DNA of 64,000 nt from Oceaniferula marina (GTDB lineage: Bacteria; Verrucomicrobiota; Verrucomicrobiia; Verrucomicrobiales; Akkermansiaceae). The position numbers and the translations under genes are program-made. Under the pieces are notes generated by a model. That model worked only from the letters and a program-made list of their open reading frames with translations, did not search any database and was not told the DNA's origin. Shown here piece after piece: positions 28,906-36,917 of this stretch; position 1 is the stretch's first letter, and every line of letters starts with the position of its first letter. The DNA lies in assembly GCF_013391475.1 (NCBI RefSeq), contig NZ_JACBAZ010000002.1, forward strand, positions 1 to 64,000, written 5' to 3'.

Positions 28906-30837
28906 TTAACCACCGGTTTTAGGGTTGCGTTTCTTGCCGGGTTTTTTGTTGTCCGGTGTGGCATCACGCATGGGTTGTTTGCCGGACTTGGCGGCTTGTT
29001 GGATCCGCTGCTGTTCTTCAACGCGTGCAGCCATGCGCTCCATAAAGGTTTTTTTTCCGGGTTTTCCGCTCGGGGCGCGTTTTTGCAATTCTGGTTCGGG
29101 CAGGCGGTTGGTGAGCCAGGTTTGTCCGATCGAGAAGATGTTTTGGGTGGTCCAGTACAGGGCGAGGGCGGAAGCAAAATTATAACAGAAGAAGAAGAAC
29201 ATGAAGGGCATGAACATCATCATACGTTGCTGCATCTTATCACCGGTTTTGGGCGTCATGCTCATCTGAATGACCATGGTGACGGCCATCAGGATAGGGA
29301 GTAGGTTGATTGGGATGCTATCGCCGAGGAACGGTAGGCCAAAGGGAAGTTCGTAGATGGTGTCGGGCATCGAGAGGTCTTTGACCCAGAGGAATTCACC
29401 GCCACGGAGTTCGACGGCAAATTGAAGCATTTTATAGTATCCGAAGAAAATCGGGATCTGAAGGAACATCGGCAGACAGCCACCCATGGGGTTGATCTGA
29501 TACTCCTTGTAGAGCTTCATCGTCTCCTGGTTGAGCTTGTTCGGATCGTCTTTGTACTTCTCACGCAAGTCCTTCATCAGCGGCTGCAGCTTGCTCATCC
29601 GCTTCATGGTGCGGGTGGACTTGTTGTGGAGTGGCCAGATGACGATCCGGATCAGAATGGTCAGGGCGATGATGGCAAGACCCCAGGACCATTTGTCGGC
29701 GAGGTGGACAAAGGCGACGTCGTGAAGCCAGTTAAGCACGTTGTTCAAAGGAACGGAAACGAACCAGAACCAGCCGTAGTTCATCACTTCTTTGACGTCA
29801 CCGTCCATTTGTTTCAGCTCGCTGTAGTGCTTGGGCCCAATATAGACACTGTAGCTGTAGGTGGTGGTGTCCTTGGGGCTGAGTTTTTCTTCTGGCAGGG
29901 AGAATCCGGAGCGGATCGCATATTTCGGGCTGTCGGGGTCGCTGCCAGGCAGGTTGACTTTCGACGTTTTTGCCCAAAAAGTGGACGGGTAGGCCTGCTT
30001 GGGGCGAACGATGGTGGTGAAGAACTGGTTCGAAACACCGGCGTATTGGAGTTCACTTACGCTTTCCTTGAGCTGCGGTTTGGCTTTGCTAAAGAAGCCT
30101 TTTTTGAACCAGTTGCTGTCGGTATTTTCAAAGCTTCCGTCGTCGAGGTAGAAGGCTCCACCCTGGTTTTCCCACTCTCGCTGGTAAAGAGGAGTGGCAG
30201 CACCATTGAAGAACGAATAATGGGCGAGGTTGACGGTGCCTTTGCTTTCGTTGCTGAAGGTGATTTTTAGCTCGAGTGACCATGGGGCTCCAGCTTGGGT
30301 GGCGTCTTCAACCAGTCGCCAACGTTTGGTGATTTTCAGGCCGGCGGGGGTGCGTGCCTCGCAGTAAATGGTGTTGGGTTCTGCCTTATTGTCCTTAAGG
30401 TCGTAGTGAAGGGCGAGAAACTCATCGACACCTTCGCCGATTGCTCCGATGGCGGCCGGGGCATCGGCGTTGAGGATGATGTGCTCGGTTTTCGAGCCAA
30501 CGGCCATCTGGTTGAGTAGCTCTACCGATTTAATGCCGCCACCACGAGAGGTCAGGGTGAATTTCACCTCGTCTTTACCATTTTTCTGAGAAGTGAGGTA
30601 CTTGATTTGTTCACCGACCTCTTCGACGAAGGGTTCGCGTTTCAGCCCTGCGGTGTTTGTTGGGGCTTCCCCTGTTTCGCCGGTATCGGGTGATGCAGCC
30701 TTGCCTTGATCGGCTTGTTCACTGCTTTCCGGTTTGTCCTGATTTTGGGTCGGGGGTGGGGTTTTGGGCATCCACGCGTAATTGAGAACGAGCAGAATGC
30801 TACAGATTGTGATGATGATCCATCCTTTGCGGTCCAT
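28906..30837 (-). CDS. yidC: Membrane protein insertase
   Basis: YidC inserts membrane proteins, alone or with SecYEG. The 643-residue product has the N-terminal membrane segment (IIITICSILLVLNYAW), a large periplasmic domain of Gram-negative type (about residues 60-365), and the conserved five-helix core (WSWGLAIIALTILIRIVIWPLHNKS, MGGCLPMFLQIPIFFGYYKML, MMMFMPFMFFFFCYNFASALALYW). A long basic tail ends NKKPGKKRNPKTGG. The order rpmH-rnpA-yidD-yidC is the classic gene cluster found near bacterial origins. Confidence 0.98.
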   Translation of the reverse strand: MDRKGWIIITICSILLVLNYAWMPKTPPPTQNQDKPESSEQADQGKAASPDTGETGEAPTNTAGLKREPFVEEVGEQIKYLTSQKNGKDEVKFTLTSRGGGIKSVELLNQMAVGSKTEHIILNADAPAAIGAIGEGVDEFLALHYDLKDNKAEPNTIYCEARTPAGLKITKRWRLVEDATQAGAPWSLELKITFSNESKGTVNLAHYSFFNGAATPLYQREWENQGGAFYLDDGSFENTDSNWFKKGFFSKAKPQLKESVSELQYAGVSNQFFTTIVRPKQAYPSTFWAKTSKVNLPGSDPDSPKYAIRSGFSLPEEKLSPKDTTTYSYSVYIGPKHYSELKQMDGDVKEVMNYGWFWFVSVPLNNVLNWLHDVAFVHLADKWSWGLAIIALTILIRIVIWPLHNKSTRTMKRMSKLQPLMKDLREKYKDDPNKLNQETMKLYKEYQINPMGGCLPMFLQIPIFFGYYKMLQFAVELRGGEFLWVKDLSMPDTIYELPFGLPFLGDSIPINLLPILMAVTMVIQMSMTPKTGDKMQQRMMMFMPFMFFFFCYNFASALALYWTTQNIFSIGQTWLTNRLPEPELQKRAPSGKPGKKTFMERMAARVEEQQRIQQAAKSGKQPMRDATPDNKKPGKKRNPKTGG

Positions 30838-30888
30838 GATGTATGAAGTCGTTGGTTATTGGTTGATTAAAAAAATTGAGAGAAGCGG

Positions 30889-31158
30889 TTACGAGTGGTG
30901 TTTGTGTTTCGGTGGAACCGGGTCTTCACCACATTTTCCCCACGGGTGACAGCGGCAAATCCTGCAAATACCGAGCCAAGAGCCACGAAAAGGTCCATGG
31001 ATTTCCACGGCCTGAAGAAAATAGTTTGAACAGGTCGGGTGAAAACGGCAGCCGCTGTTGGGGCCGCTGATGGCTTTGAGCACCGGATTGAGCCATTTCT
31101 GGTAGATGCGGATTCCACAGAAGATGAGAGTGCTGATGATTTTCGCAAGCAGTTTCAC
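30889..31158 (-). CDS. yidD: Membrane protein insertion efficiency factor
   Basis: The 89-residue protein has the YidD signature: [43 protein letters not shown], with the conserved Cys residues and the [15 protein letters not shown] block. YidD is a membrane-associated helper of YidC insertion. It ends about 50 bases before yidC starts and follows rnpA by 6 bases. The 89 residues are normal for the family. Confidence 0.96.
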   Translation of the reverse strand: MKLLAKIISTLIFCGIRIYQKWLNPVLKAISGPNSGCRFHPTCSNYFLQAVEIHGPFRGSWLGICRICRCHPWGKCGEDPVPPKHKHHS

Positions 31159-31164
31159 TGATCG

Positions 31165-31548
31165 TCACGGCTGGGAAGAGGGGTTGTGCTCAGGGGGAGC
31201 GGCGGGTTGTAGAATTCCGAGTCGCCGGGCTTGTTTCAGCCAGTCGTGTTCGAGCTGTTCGAAGGTGGCTTCTGGTGCGCGCCAGCGGAGGATGGTGACG
31301 ATGTAGCGTTTTCCCTGGATGCTGTCGAGGTGTTTAGCCTGGATGTGGTGGATCCGGCGCCTTAAACGGTTGCGGGTGACGGCATTGCCCACTTTACGGG
31401 TGACGATGACACCGGCTTTGTGATGAGGGAGCTTCTCGTCTCCGAGTGTGCTGAGAACCAGATAGGGGCCACCTTTTGCCTGGCCGTGTTGGCGGACAGT
31501 GGAAAACTCCGCATGACGCGTCATGCTGAATTTTCTCGCGAGGCGCAT
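31165..31548 (-). CDS. rnpA: Ribonuclease P protein component
   Basis: RnpA supports the RNase P RNA in 5' processing of tRNA. The 127-residue protein contains the family block VIVTRKVGNAVTRNRLRRRIHHI, the RNR motif that binds RNA, and FSMTRHAEFSTVRQHG at the N-terminus. It is preceded by rpmH with a 177-bp gap, wider than in many species. No RNase P RNA gene was seen in the window. Confidence 0.95.
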   Translation of the reverse strand: MRLARKFSMTRHAEFSTVRQHGQAKGGPYLVLSTLGDEKLPHHKAGVIVTRKVGNAVTRNRLRRRIHHIQAKHLDSIQGKRYIVTILRWRAPEATFEQLEHDWLKQARRLGILQPAAPPEHNPSSQP

Positions 31549-31725
31549 GGTGGTTCTGAGCTTGGGGTCCGTGCTGCTGAAGGTGCTGATCGCTTGATGC
31601 AGAAAACGGCCACATGTTCTGTGACCGTAAATCTGATACCGACCTGCGGCCTTTGATGCCGGAGGAGGGGTGGAGTTTTGTTTGGGTAATCGAGATTACC
31701 CCCTCCGGGGGGAAGCGTCCGTAGC

Positions 31726-31914
31726 TTAAGCGGCTGTGGTGTGCTGCTTAATGTGGCGCTTGTATTGGATTTCGGCACCTTTAGGAAGCAGGCGCTTACG
31801 GCCTTTGGCACGACGACGACGGAGGCAGTCGCGGCCAGCTTTGGTGCTCATACGTGCGCGGAAACCGTGTTGGCGTTTGCGGACTCGCTTGGAAGGTTGG
31901 TAAGTGCGTTTCAT
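31726..31914 (-). CDS. rpmH: Large-subunit ribosomal protein bL34, long form
   Basis: The 62-residue protein begins [20 protein letters not shown] and continues [22 protein letters not shown], the whole of bL34. Most bL34 proteins end at about 44-47 residues; here about 15 more follow ([20 protein letters not shown]). Such tails occur in some phyla. It heads the cluster to rnpA, yidD and yidC, whose usual neighbour dnaA is missing from this side. Confidence 0.97.
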   Translation of the reverse strand: MKRTYQPSKRVRKRQHGFRARMSTKAGRDCLRRRRAKGRKRLLPKGAEIQYKRHIKQHTTAA

Positions 31915-32139
31915 GATGAAAGACGTAAGTTAATGGTGAAGACTGATGAGCGGCTGCTTTCGCTCAACATGAGCGCCTGGCCGGTAAATCGCATCGGTGC
32001 GGGCGCGCAAACTAGAGAATTTTTGTGTCTTGTCAACCCAGCATTCATCAACTTGGCCAATTTTCTTAAAAAAATTTGCCTGACAGGCCTAATTCGTGCT
32101 AATTCATCGTTCAGGATGCCTGAATTGAGAACAAAAAAC

Positions 32140-32610
32140 ATGCTGGCTGAGCCTCATCGCGAAGTCAGGGTTGAGCCGGCAACCATTGAGGACTTGTCTG
32201 AGTTGGTTCAATTGGTTGCTGAGCTGATGTCCCAGCAGGGGGACTTCGACCCCGACCGCAGCGCTCATCAGCGTGGACTTTCGTTGATTTTAGAGCAACC
32301 GAACCGCGGCCGTATCTTTGTCCTGCGCAACGATGATCAAATTTTTGGTATGGTGAACCTGTTGTTCACGATTTCCACTGCCTTGGGCGGTTTGGTGATC
32401 TTGATGGAGGACTTGGTGATTCACCCGAACCACCGTGGCCAGGGGTATGGTGCGATGCTGCTCGATTATGTCGTGGATTTTGCCAAAAAGAAAAATTTTA
32501 AACGGATCACCCTCTTAACGGATAAAATGGGGGCGGAGTCGCAGCATTTCTTTAAAAAAGAAGGATTTGAATATTCCCACCTCGTCCCGATGCGCAAGGT
32601 GATCGAGTGA
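32140..32610 (+). CDS. GNAT-family N-acetyltransferase
   Basis: The 156-residue product has the GNAT acetyl-CoA binding signature VIHPNHRGQGYGAMLLDYVVDFAKKKN and the C-terminal QHFFKKEGFEYSHLV. The frame is open far upstream, through the opposite-strand rpmH gene, so the start must be internal. ATG 32140 or 32116 both leave the complete domain, beginning VRVEPATIEDLSELVQL. The substrate is unknown. Its stop overlaps an open frame of the next gene. Confidence 0.85.
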   Translation: MLAEPHREVRVEPATIEDLSELVQLVAELMSQQGDFDPDRSAHQRGLSLILEQPNRGRIFVLRNDDQIFGMVNLLFTISTALGGLVILMEDLVIHPNHRGQGYGAMLLDYVVDFAKKKNFKRITLLTDKMGAESQHFFKKEGFEYSHLVPMRKVIE

Positions 32611-32675
32611 GGGGCGGCCGCATGGTATGGCGGGGCTGGAAGGAAATGACGTGGCGAGAGCGGAAGGTTTATTGT

Positions 32676-34124
32676 ATGAAGGTCCGATATTTGATCCTAT
32701 CTCTGCTTACTCTAGCTCAGTCTCCCTTGCTTTTTGGTGATGAGCCCACCTTGTTTTCATTTCTCCCCGTTTCAGGAGGTGCGCGTTTGAAGCATTGTTC
32801 GGAGTACACTCCGTCGGGTTCGCAGTGGGGACCAGGCATGAACGAGAAAAATGTTTTTCATCATCAGCTCAGCTGGGGCGACGCTGACCGGGGTTGGAAA
32901 ATGCGGATCGGTAAAGGCGGGCAGATTTATTCTTTGATCGGGCCATTTGGTGAGGCGATGCCACCACAGATTCACAAGGGATCGGAATGGAATGATGAGG
33001 TGTGGCAATTGGTTTCCGTCTGTTCCTCCAAAAATGATGCTACTCTGGTAAAGGTGGGTTCTCAGAAGAAACGGCCATTGGCCTATTTCATCCATGGGTC
33101 TGGAATTTATAAACGAGATCCGCAATGTATGGATGCTTTTTATAATCCTATTCTCGCTGAGAGCGTATCGCCATCATCGTATGCGATCTTGAACTGGGGC
33201 CAGCATGCCCACGTTCCTAGTATCCACCGCTCCAGCGCGCTTTATTATACCCGGATGAATGTGCTTCAAGACGGGACCATCGAGTTGAACTACGCCATCC
33301 ACAATTTTGGGAGCGACCTGTTGGATTATTTCAATACCCCCTGGGGGGGTGTCAGGCACTCTGCTTTACCAACTCATCTTTTATCGCGTCCTGAGGGCGG
33401 GTATGCGCCAACTGAATTTGTTTCCTTTGGTGGGGATGGCATTATCGATGCCAACCAATCGGGTGGGTGGAGTGGCTTTTTTACCCGGAATGCTCCCGAG
33501 GCATGGGGTGTTGCCCTCGTTTTCGGAAACAGTGAACAAAATCAGAAAGCGGTCAAATTGCGTTACCGTTGGGGGTATGCCGGGGGAAAGAAAAACGCCC
33601 GGGACTATTTTGTCTCCGTGGTCAATCCCCGTGTGCCCGTTGGTAAAAACCAAACGTTGAACGTTCGAATCTATATAATCGTTGATCAGCTTAAAAATAT
33701 CAGTAGACGCGCTGAGGACTTGATCCCAAAAACGAGATATCATGTGAGCTCCTTGGAGAAATCACCTCCGCTGACTGTGGAGTGTGAAGCTGAAAATTAT
33801 GTCGGAAAGCTACAGCTTTCCGCATGGCCAACGGCTGGGAGTCGTCCACTGTTCCTCGTCAGGCAGCGTGCGACAGGGAAGACGTTTGTTACCGACGATT
33901 TGTATGCCTTTGCTTCACGAGATGATTTTTCCCCTTACCACCCTGCTTATAAGGGCCGTGCACCCGTGGTCCGACCCTATGACGGTAAAACCGAGTATCT
34001 CAAACTTCTCGGATTCGCTGGTGATGACTTCAGCTTGAAGATGCCGGGTCATGACGGGGCCCATCACAGTGATCCTTCGGGCTCATCCCCCCAAGAGAAC
34101 AGCTTACACGGTATCAGGCGATAG
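32676..34124 (+). CDS. Secreted protein of unknown function
   Basis: I do not recognise the family. The 482-residue product starts at ATG 32676, with GGAAGG upstream and a signal peptide (MKVRYLILSLLTLAQSPLLFG); an open frame begins earlier at 32607. The mature protein is rich in Trp, Tyr and Gly and looks like an all-beta carbohydrate-active enzyme or lectin-type fold (NAWGVALVFGNSEQNQ-like strands). No catalytic motif can be named. Its last 11 bases overlap the convergent walJ gene. Confidence 0.65.
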   Translation: MKVRYLILSLLTLAQSPLLFGDEPTLFSFLPVSGGARLKHCSEYTPSGSQWGPGMNEKNVFHHQLSWGDADRGWKMRIGKGGQIYSLIGPFGEAMPPQIHKGSEWNDEVWQLVSVCSSKNDATLVKVGSQKKRPLAYFIHGSGIYKRDPQCMDAFYNPILAESVSPSSYAILNWGQHAHVPSIHRSSALYYTRMNVLQDGTIELNYAIHNFGSDLLDYFNTPWGGVRHSALPTHLLSRPEGGYAPTEFVSFGGDGIIDANQSGGWSGFFTRNAPEAWGVALVFGNSEQNQKAVKLRYRWGYAGGKKNARDYFVSVVNPRVPVGKNQTLNVRIYIIVDQLKNISRRAEDLIPKTRYHVSSLEKSPPLTVECEAENYVGKLQLSAWPTAGSRPLFLVRQRATGKTFVTDDLYAFASRDDFSPYHPAYKGRAPVVRPYDGKTEYLKLLGFAGDDFSLKMPGHDGAHHSDPSGSSPQENSLHGIRR

Positions 34125-34917
34125 CTTGTTGGCCCGTTGTACACTGAATCCACGGCGTCGGCTCATGCTGCTGGGCGCAGTGAACAGCTACCTTACCCAG
34201 GCCGCAGCGCTGCAGGGACTCGGAAACCACGCGGGAGGCGATGTGTGGGCAGTTGCAGTCCGAGCTGAGATGACTGAGCATCACGTTCTCCAGCCGTTCG
34301 CAGGCGATTTCCTCTAAAAACTCAGCCGTTTGGGTGTTGGAGAGGTGGCCGTGGCGCGAGGCAATCCGTTGTTTGGTTGCCCATGGTCGTTTGGTATCGC
34401 GCTCGAGTAGGGTTTCGTCGTAATTGGCTTCGATATAGATGGCGTGGCTACCGCGGAGTTGCTCACGCATCAGGTGGGTGACATGGCCGACGTCGCTGAC
34501 CATGCCGAGCTGGACACCATGACCTTGCAGGACAAAGCCGACGGGTTCCGCGGCATCGTGTGGGATTTTAAACGCCTGCACTTCGAAATCGCCGAGGGAA
34601 AACGTCTGGCCGCTTTGGAACACCCGCCATGGGATGTCACTTTTCATTTTGTATTCCAGAGCTTCCCGGGTGAAGGCGTTGGCAAAAATGGGGATCGAGC
34701 GTTTGCGTAGCAGGACGTCAATACCTCGGGCGTGGTCGCTGTGTTCGTGGGTCACCAGAATGCCGTCGAGGTCATCAGGGGACACCCCCAGCTGCTCCAT
34801 TCTCAGGACGACTTGTTTGGCACTCAGCCCGGCATCCACCAAAATCCGGGTATTGCCACAGCGTAGCAGGGTGGCATTCCCCCCACTTCCGCTTCCGAGC
34901 ACAGCCATCTGAATCAT
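34114..34917 (-). CDS. MBL-fold metallo-hydrolase, YycJ/WalJ type
   Basis: The 267-residue protein has the metallo-beta-lactamase zinc motif THEHSDHARGIDVLL. The family segments MAVLGSGSGGNATLLRCGNTRILVDAGLSAKQ and AIYIEANYDETLLERDTKRPW, and the SRHGHLSN motif, are also present. YycJ/WalJ proteins are thought to be DNA exonucleases coordinating replication and repair. The start is one of the Mets at 34917 or 34908. Confidence 0.87.
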   Translation of the reverse strand: MIQMAVLGSGSGGNATLLRCGNTRILVDAGLSAKQVVLRMEQLGVSPDDLDGILVTHEHSDHARGIDVLLRKRSIPIFANAFTREALEYKMKSDIPWRVFQSGQTFSLGDFEVQAFKIPHDAAEPVGFVLQGHGVQLGMVSDVGHVTHLMREQLRGSHAIYIEANYDETLLERDTKRPWATKQRIASRHGHLSNTQTAEFLEEIACERLENVMLSHLSSDCNCPHIASRVVSESLQRCGLGKVAVHCAQQHEPTPWIQCTTGQQAIA

Positions 34918-35032
34918 GCCCGCGAGTATCGGTTGAGTGAGGTCTTGATTCAAGGTGGAATTGCTTGTTAGCCGGAATAAGCGTTGGTTTCAGGGTCAGG
35001 GCTCCTCCATTAGGGGGATTATCTCGGTGGTG

Positions 35033-35195
35033 CCTGCGGCGCTGACAGGATGGTCAGGATTTTTTAAGATTTTACAGGATTCTTAGAGGTGCCCTTGAAT
35101 TTTCAAAGATCAAGGTTGGTCCAAAACCTGTCGCTTACTTCTTAAAAAATCTTGTACATCCTCTTCAATCATGTAAATCCTGTCAGCGCCGCAGG
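35033..35195. repeat. Palindromic intergenic repeat with 19-bp perfect ends
   Basis: CCTGCGGCGCTGACAGGAT at 35033-35051 is exactly complementary to ATCCTGTCAGCGCCGCAGG at 35177-35195. Inside, the left arm has GATTTTTTAAGATTTTACAGG and the right arm has CTTAAAAAATCTTGTACATCC, again partly complementary. The element fills most of the 366-bp spacer between walJ and the PLD gene. Repeats of the ATCCTGTAAATC type occur in many bacterial genomes; mobility here is inferred only. Confidence 0.7.
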
Positions 35196-35283
35196 CTGTT
35201 AGTCCTTAGTGTATTCTCCCTGGTGTCAGTGTCCGAGGTGCGTGCTTGACCTGATGAGTTGATACTTTAGCCTGTTTGATTAG

Positions 35284-36837
35284 ATGATAAACCAATGGGA
35301 GAGAGCGAGCTGGCTGCTATGGGGGGTATTTGCCTTTAGTTGCTTGCTAGGGGCCTGCACTCGTTTGCCTACGGACTACCCGAAGACGGTTTCGCATGCC
35401 TGGCAGCAGCCGGAAACATCTCGGGTGGGTGGATTATTTGAACGGGAGGCGGCAAAACACCCGGGGAAATCCGGATTTCAGGTGATTCCGGACAACCGGC
35501 GAGCATTTACTGACCGGGTGGCATTGGCCGAGTTTGCGGAAAAGACGCTCGATGTGCAGTATTACATGTGGAACAACGATACCATTGGGAAAACTCTGGC
35601 AGAGCGTGTGATTGCGTCAGCGGACCGGGGCGTCAGGGTCCGTTTTCTGGTGGATGATATCAATCTGAAGCGTCGGGACAGCCTGGCTGCGGCGATGTCC
35701 GCGCATCCGAAGATCGAGGTGCGATTGTTCAATCCGGCACTTCATCGCGAGTGGAAGATGCTGGAGGCGGGGCTGAGCTTTAAGCGCATGAATAAAAGGA
35801 TGCACAATAAAGTGATGATCATGGATAACGCCTGCGCTATCATTGGTGGGCGCAACATTGGGGATGAATACTTTGGCGTGCACCCCGAATTCAATATGCG
35901 GGATCTGGATATCGTGGCGGTGGGGCCCATTGTCAGGGACATTTCCCACAGCTTTGATGAGTTTTGGAACAGCGTGGCTGCGATCCCGATTGAGGTTCTC
36001 GTTGATGAGCCATCCGATATGGAGGATTTTAAACGCTCCCTGGCTCTGTTGAAGAAGCAGGTGGCGCAGGCGGATTACCCTTTTTCTCTGGATCGCGATC
36101 TGAAAAGCCTTGAGGCAAATTTGAGCGGGATTAGCCGCAACCTGATTTGGGCTCGCGGTGAGGTGTTCCATGACAGCTTCCGCTCGATGAAAGAAGCCGG
36201 GCGTGGCGAAACCGTTCTGGAGCAACTGCACCGGGAGGTGTCTTCTGCGCAGCGTGAAATATTCGTCGAGTCTGCTTATTTTGTGATGAGAGACCCCGGG
36301 GTTGAAACTGCCGGCTCGTTGGAGAAACGTGGTGTCAGGATACGCGTGTTGACCAATTCCCTGGCATCCAATGATGTGATCGCCGCGCAGGCTGGATACC
36401 GGAAGCATTCGCAAGCATTGCTCGCGTGCGGTGTGGAACTTTATGAGTTGAGGCCGGATGCAGCAGTGGTGAAAGCGGATGTCATGGGAGATCGGAAACA
36501 TGCCCGCACGAGCTTACACACCAAGGCTCTGGTGATCGACGGCAACCGTGCCTTTGTCGGTAGCTACAACCTGGATCCGCGCTCGGCTGAGATTAACTCT
36601 GAGATCGGCTTGATGGTTTACAGCCCGGTTTTTGCCGGGAAAGTTCGTGATTATTTAAATCAGGGGGTGAAGCCCGAAAACGCTTACCGGGTGAGCCTGA
36701 CGAAGCGAGGGAGGCAGCAGTGGCAAACCCAGGTGGATGGCCGAGTCCATACCTGGTCGCGCGAGCCAGAAACCAATGCCTGGACCCGCTGGAAATCGAA
36801 GATGTTTGGTTGGTTGCCGATTGAAAGCCAGCTGTAA
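35284..36837 (+). CDS. Phospholipase D-family lipoprotein (cardiolipin-synthase-like)
   Basis: The 517-residue product has a lipoprotein signal (LLGAC lipobox, Cys about residue 25). It has two HKD motifs, MHNKVMIMDNACAIIGGRNIGDEYFG and LHTKALVIDGNRAFVGSYNLDPRS, the paired active sites of the phospholipase D superfamily. The layout resembles cardiolipin synthase C-type proteins, which transfer or hydrolyse phosphatidyl groups. The lipid anchor would place it in the periplasm. The exact reaction is not determined. Confidence 0.85.
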   Translation: MINQWERASWLLWGVFAFSCLLGACTRLPTDYPKTVSHAWQQPETSRVGGLFEREAAKHPGKSGFQVIPDNRRAFTDRVALAEFAEKTLDVQYYMWNNDTIGKTLAERVIASADRGVRVRFLVDDINLKRRDSLAAAMSAHPKIEVRLFNPALHREWKMLEAGLSFKRMNKRMHNKVMIMDNACAIIGGRNIGDEYFGVHPEFNMRDLDIVAVGPIVRDISHSFDEFWNSVAAIPIEVLVDEPSDMEDFKRSLALLKKQVAQADYPFSLDRDLKSLEANLSGISRNLIWARGEVFHDSFRSMKEAGRGETVLEQLHREVSSAQREIFVESAYFVMRDPGVETAGSLEKRGVRIRVLTNSLASNDVIAAQAGYRKHSQALLACGVELYELRPDAAVVKADVMGDRKHARTSLHTKALVIDGNRAFVGSYNLDPRSAEINSEIGLMVYSPVFAGKVRDYLNQGVKPENAYRVSLTKRGRQQWQTQVDGRVHTWSREPETNAWTRWKSKMFGWLPIESQL

Positions 36838-36917
36838 GCCTAATGCGCCCGGCGGTCTATCCGGACATTGGCTCATTTCACTGGATGACATCTCAGGATT
36901 AGCGTATAGGTTTTGGT

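Noticed and set aside
28517-28909. 130-codon frame before yidC
   Set aside because: It crosses a palindrome and the yidC terminator, and has no recognisable protein features.
29422-30270. 282-codon frame opposite yidC
   Set aside because: Antisense shadow of yidC.
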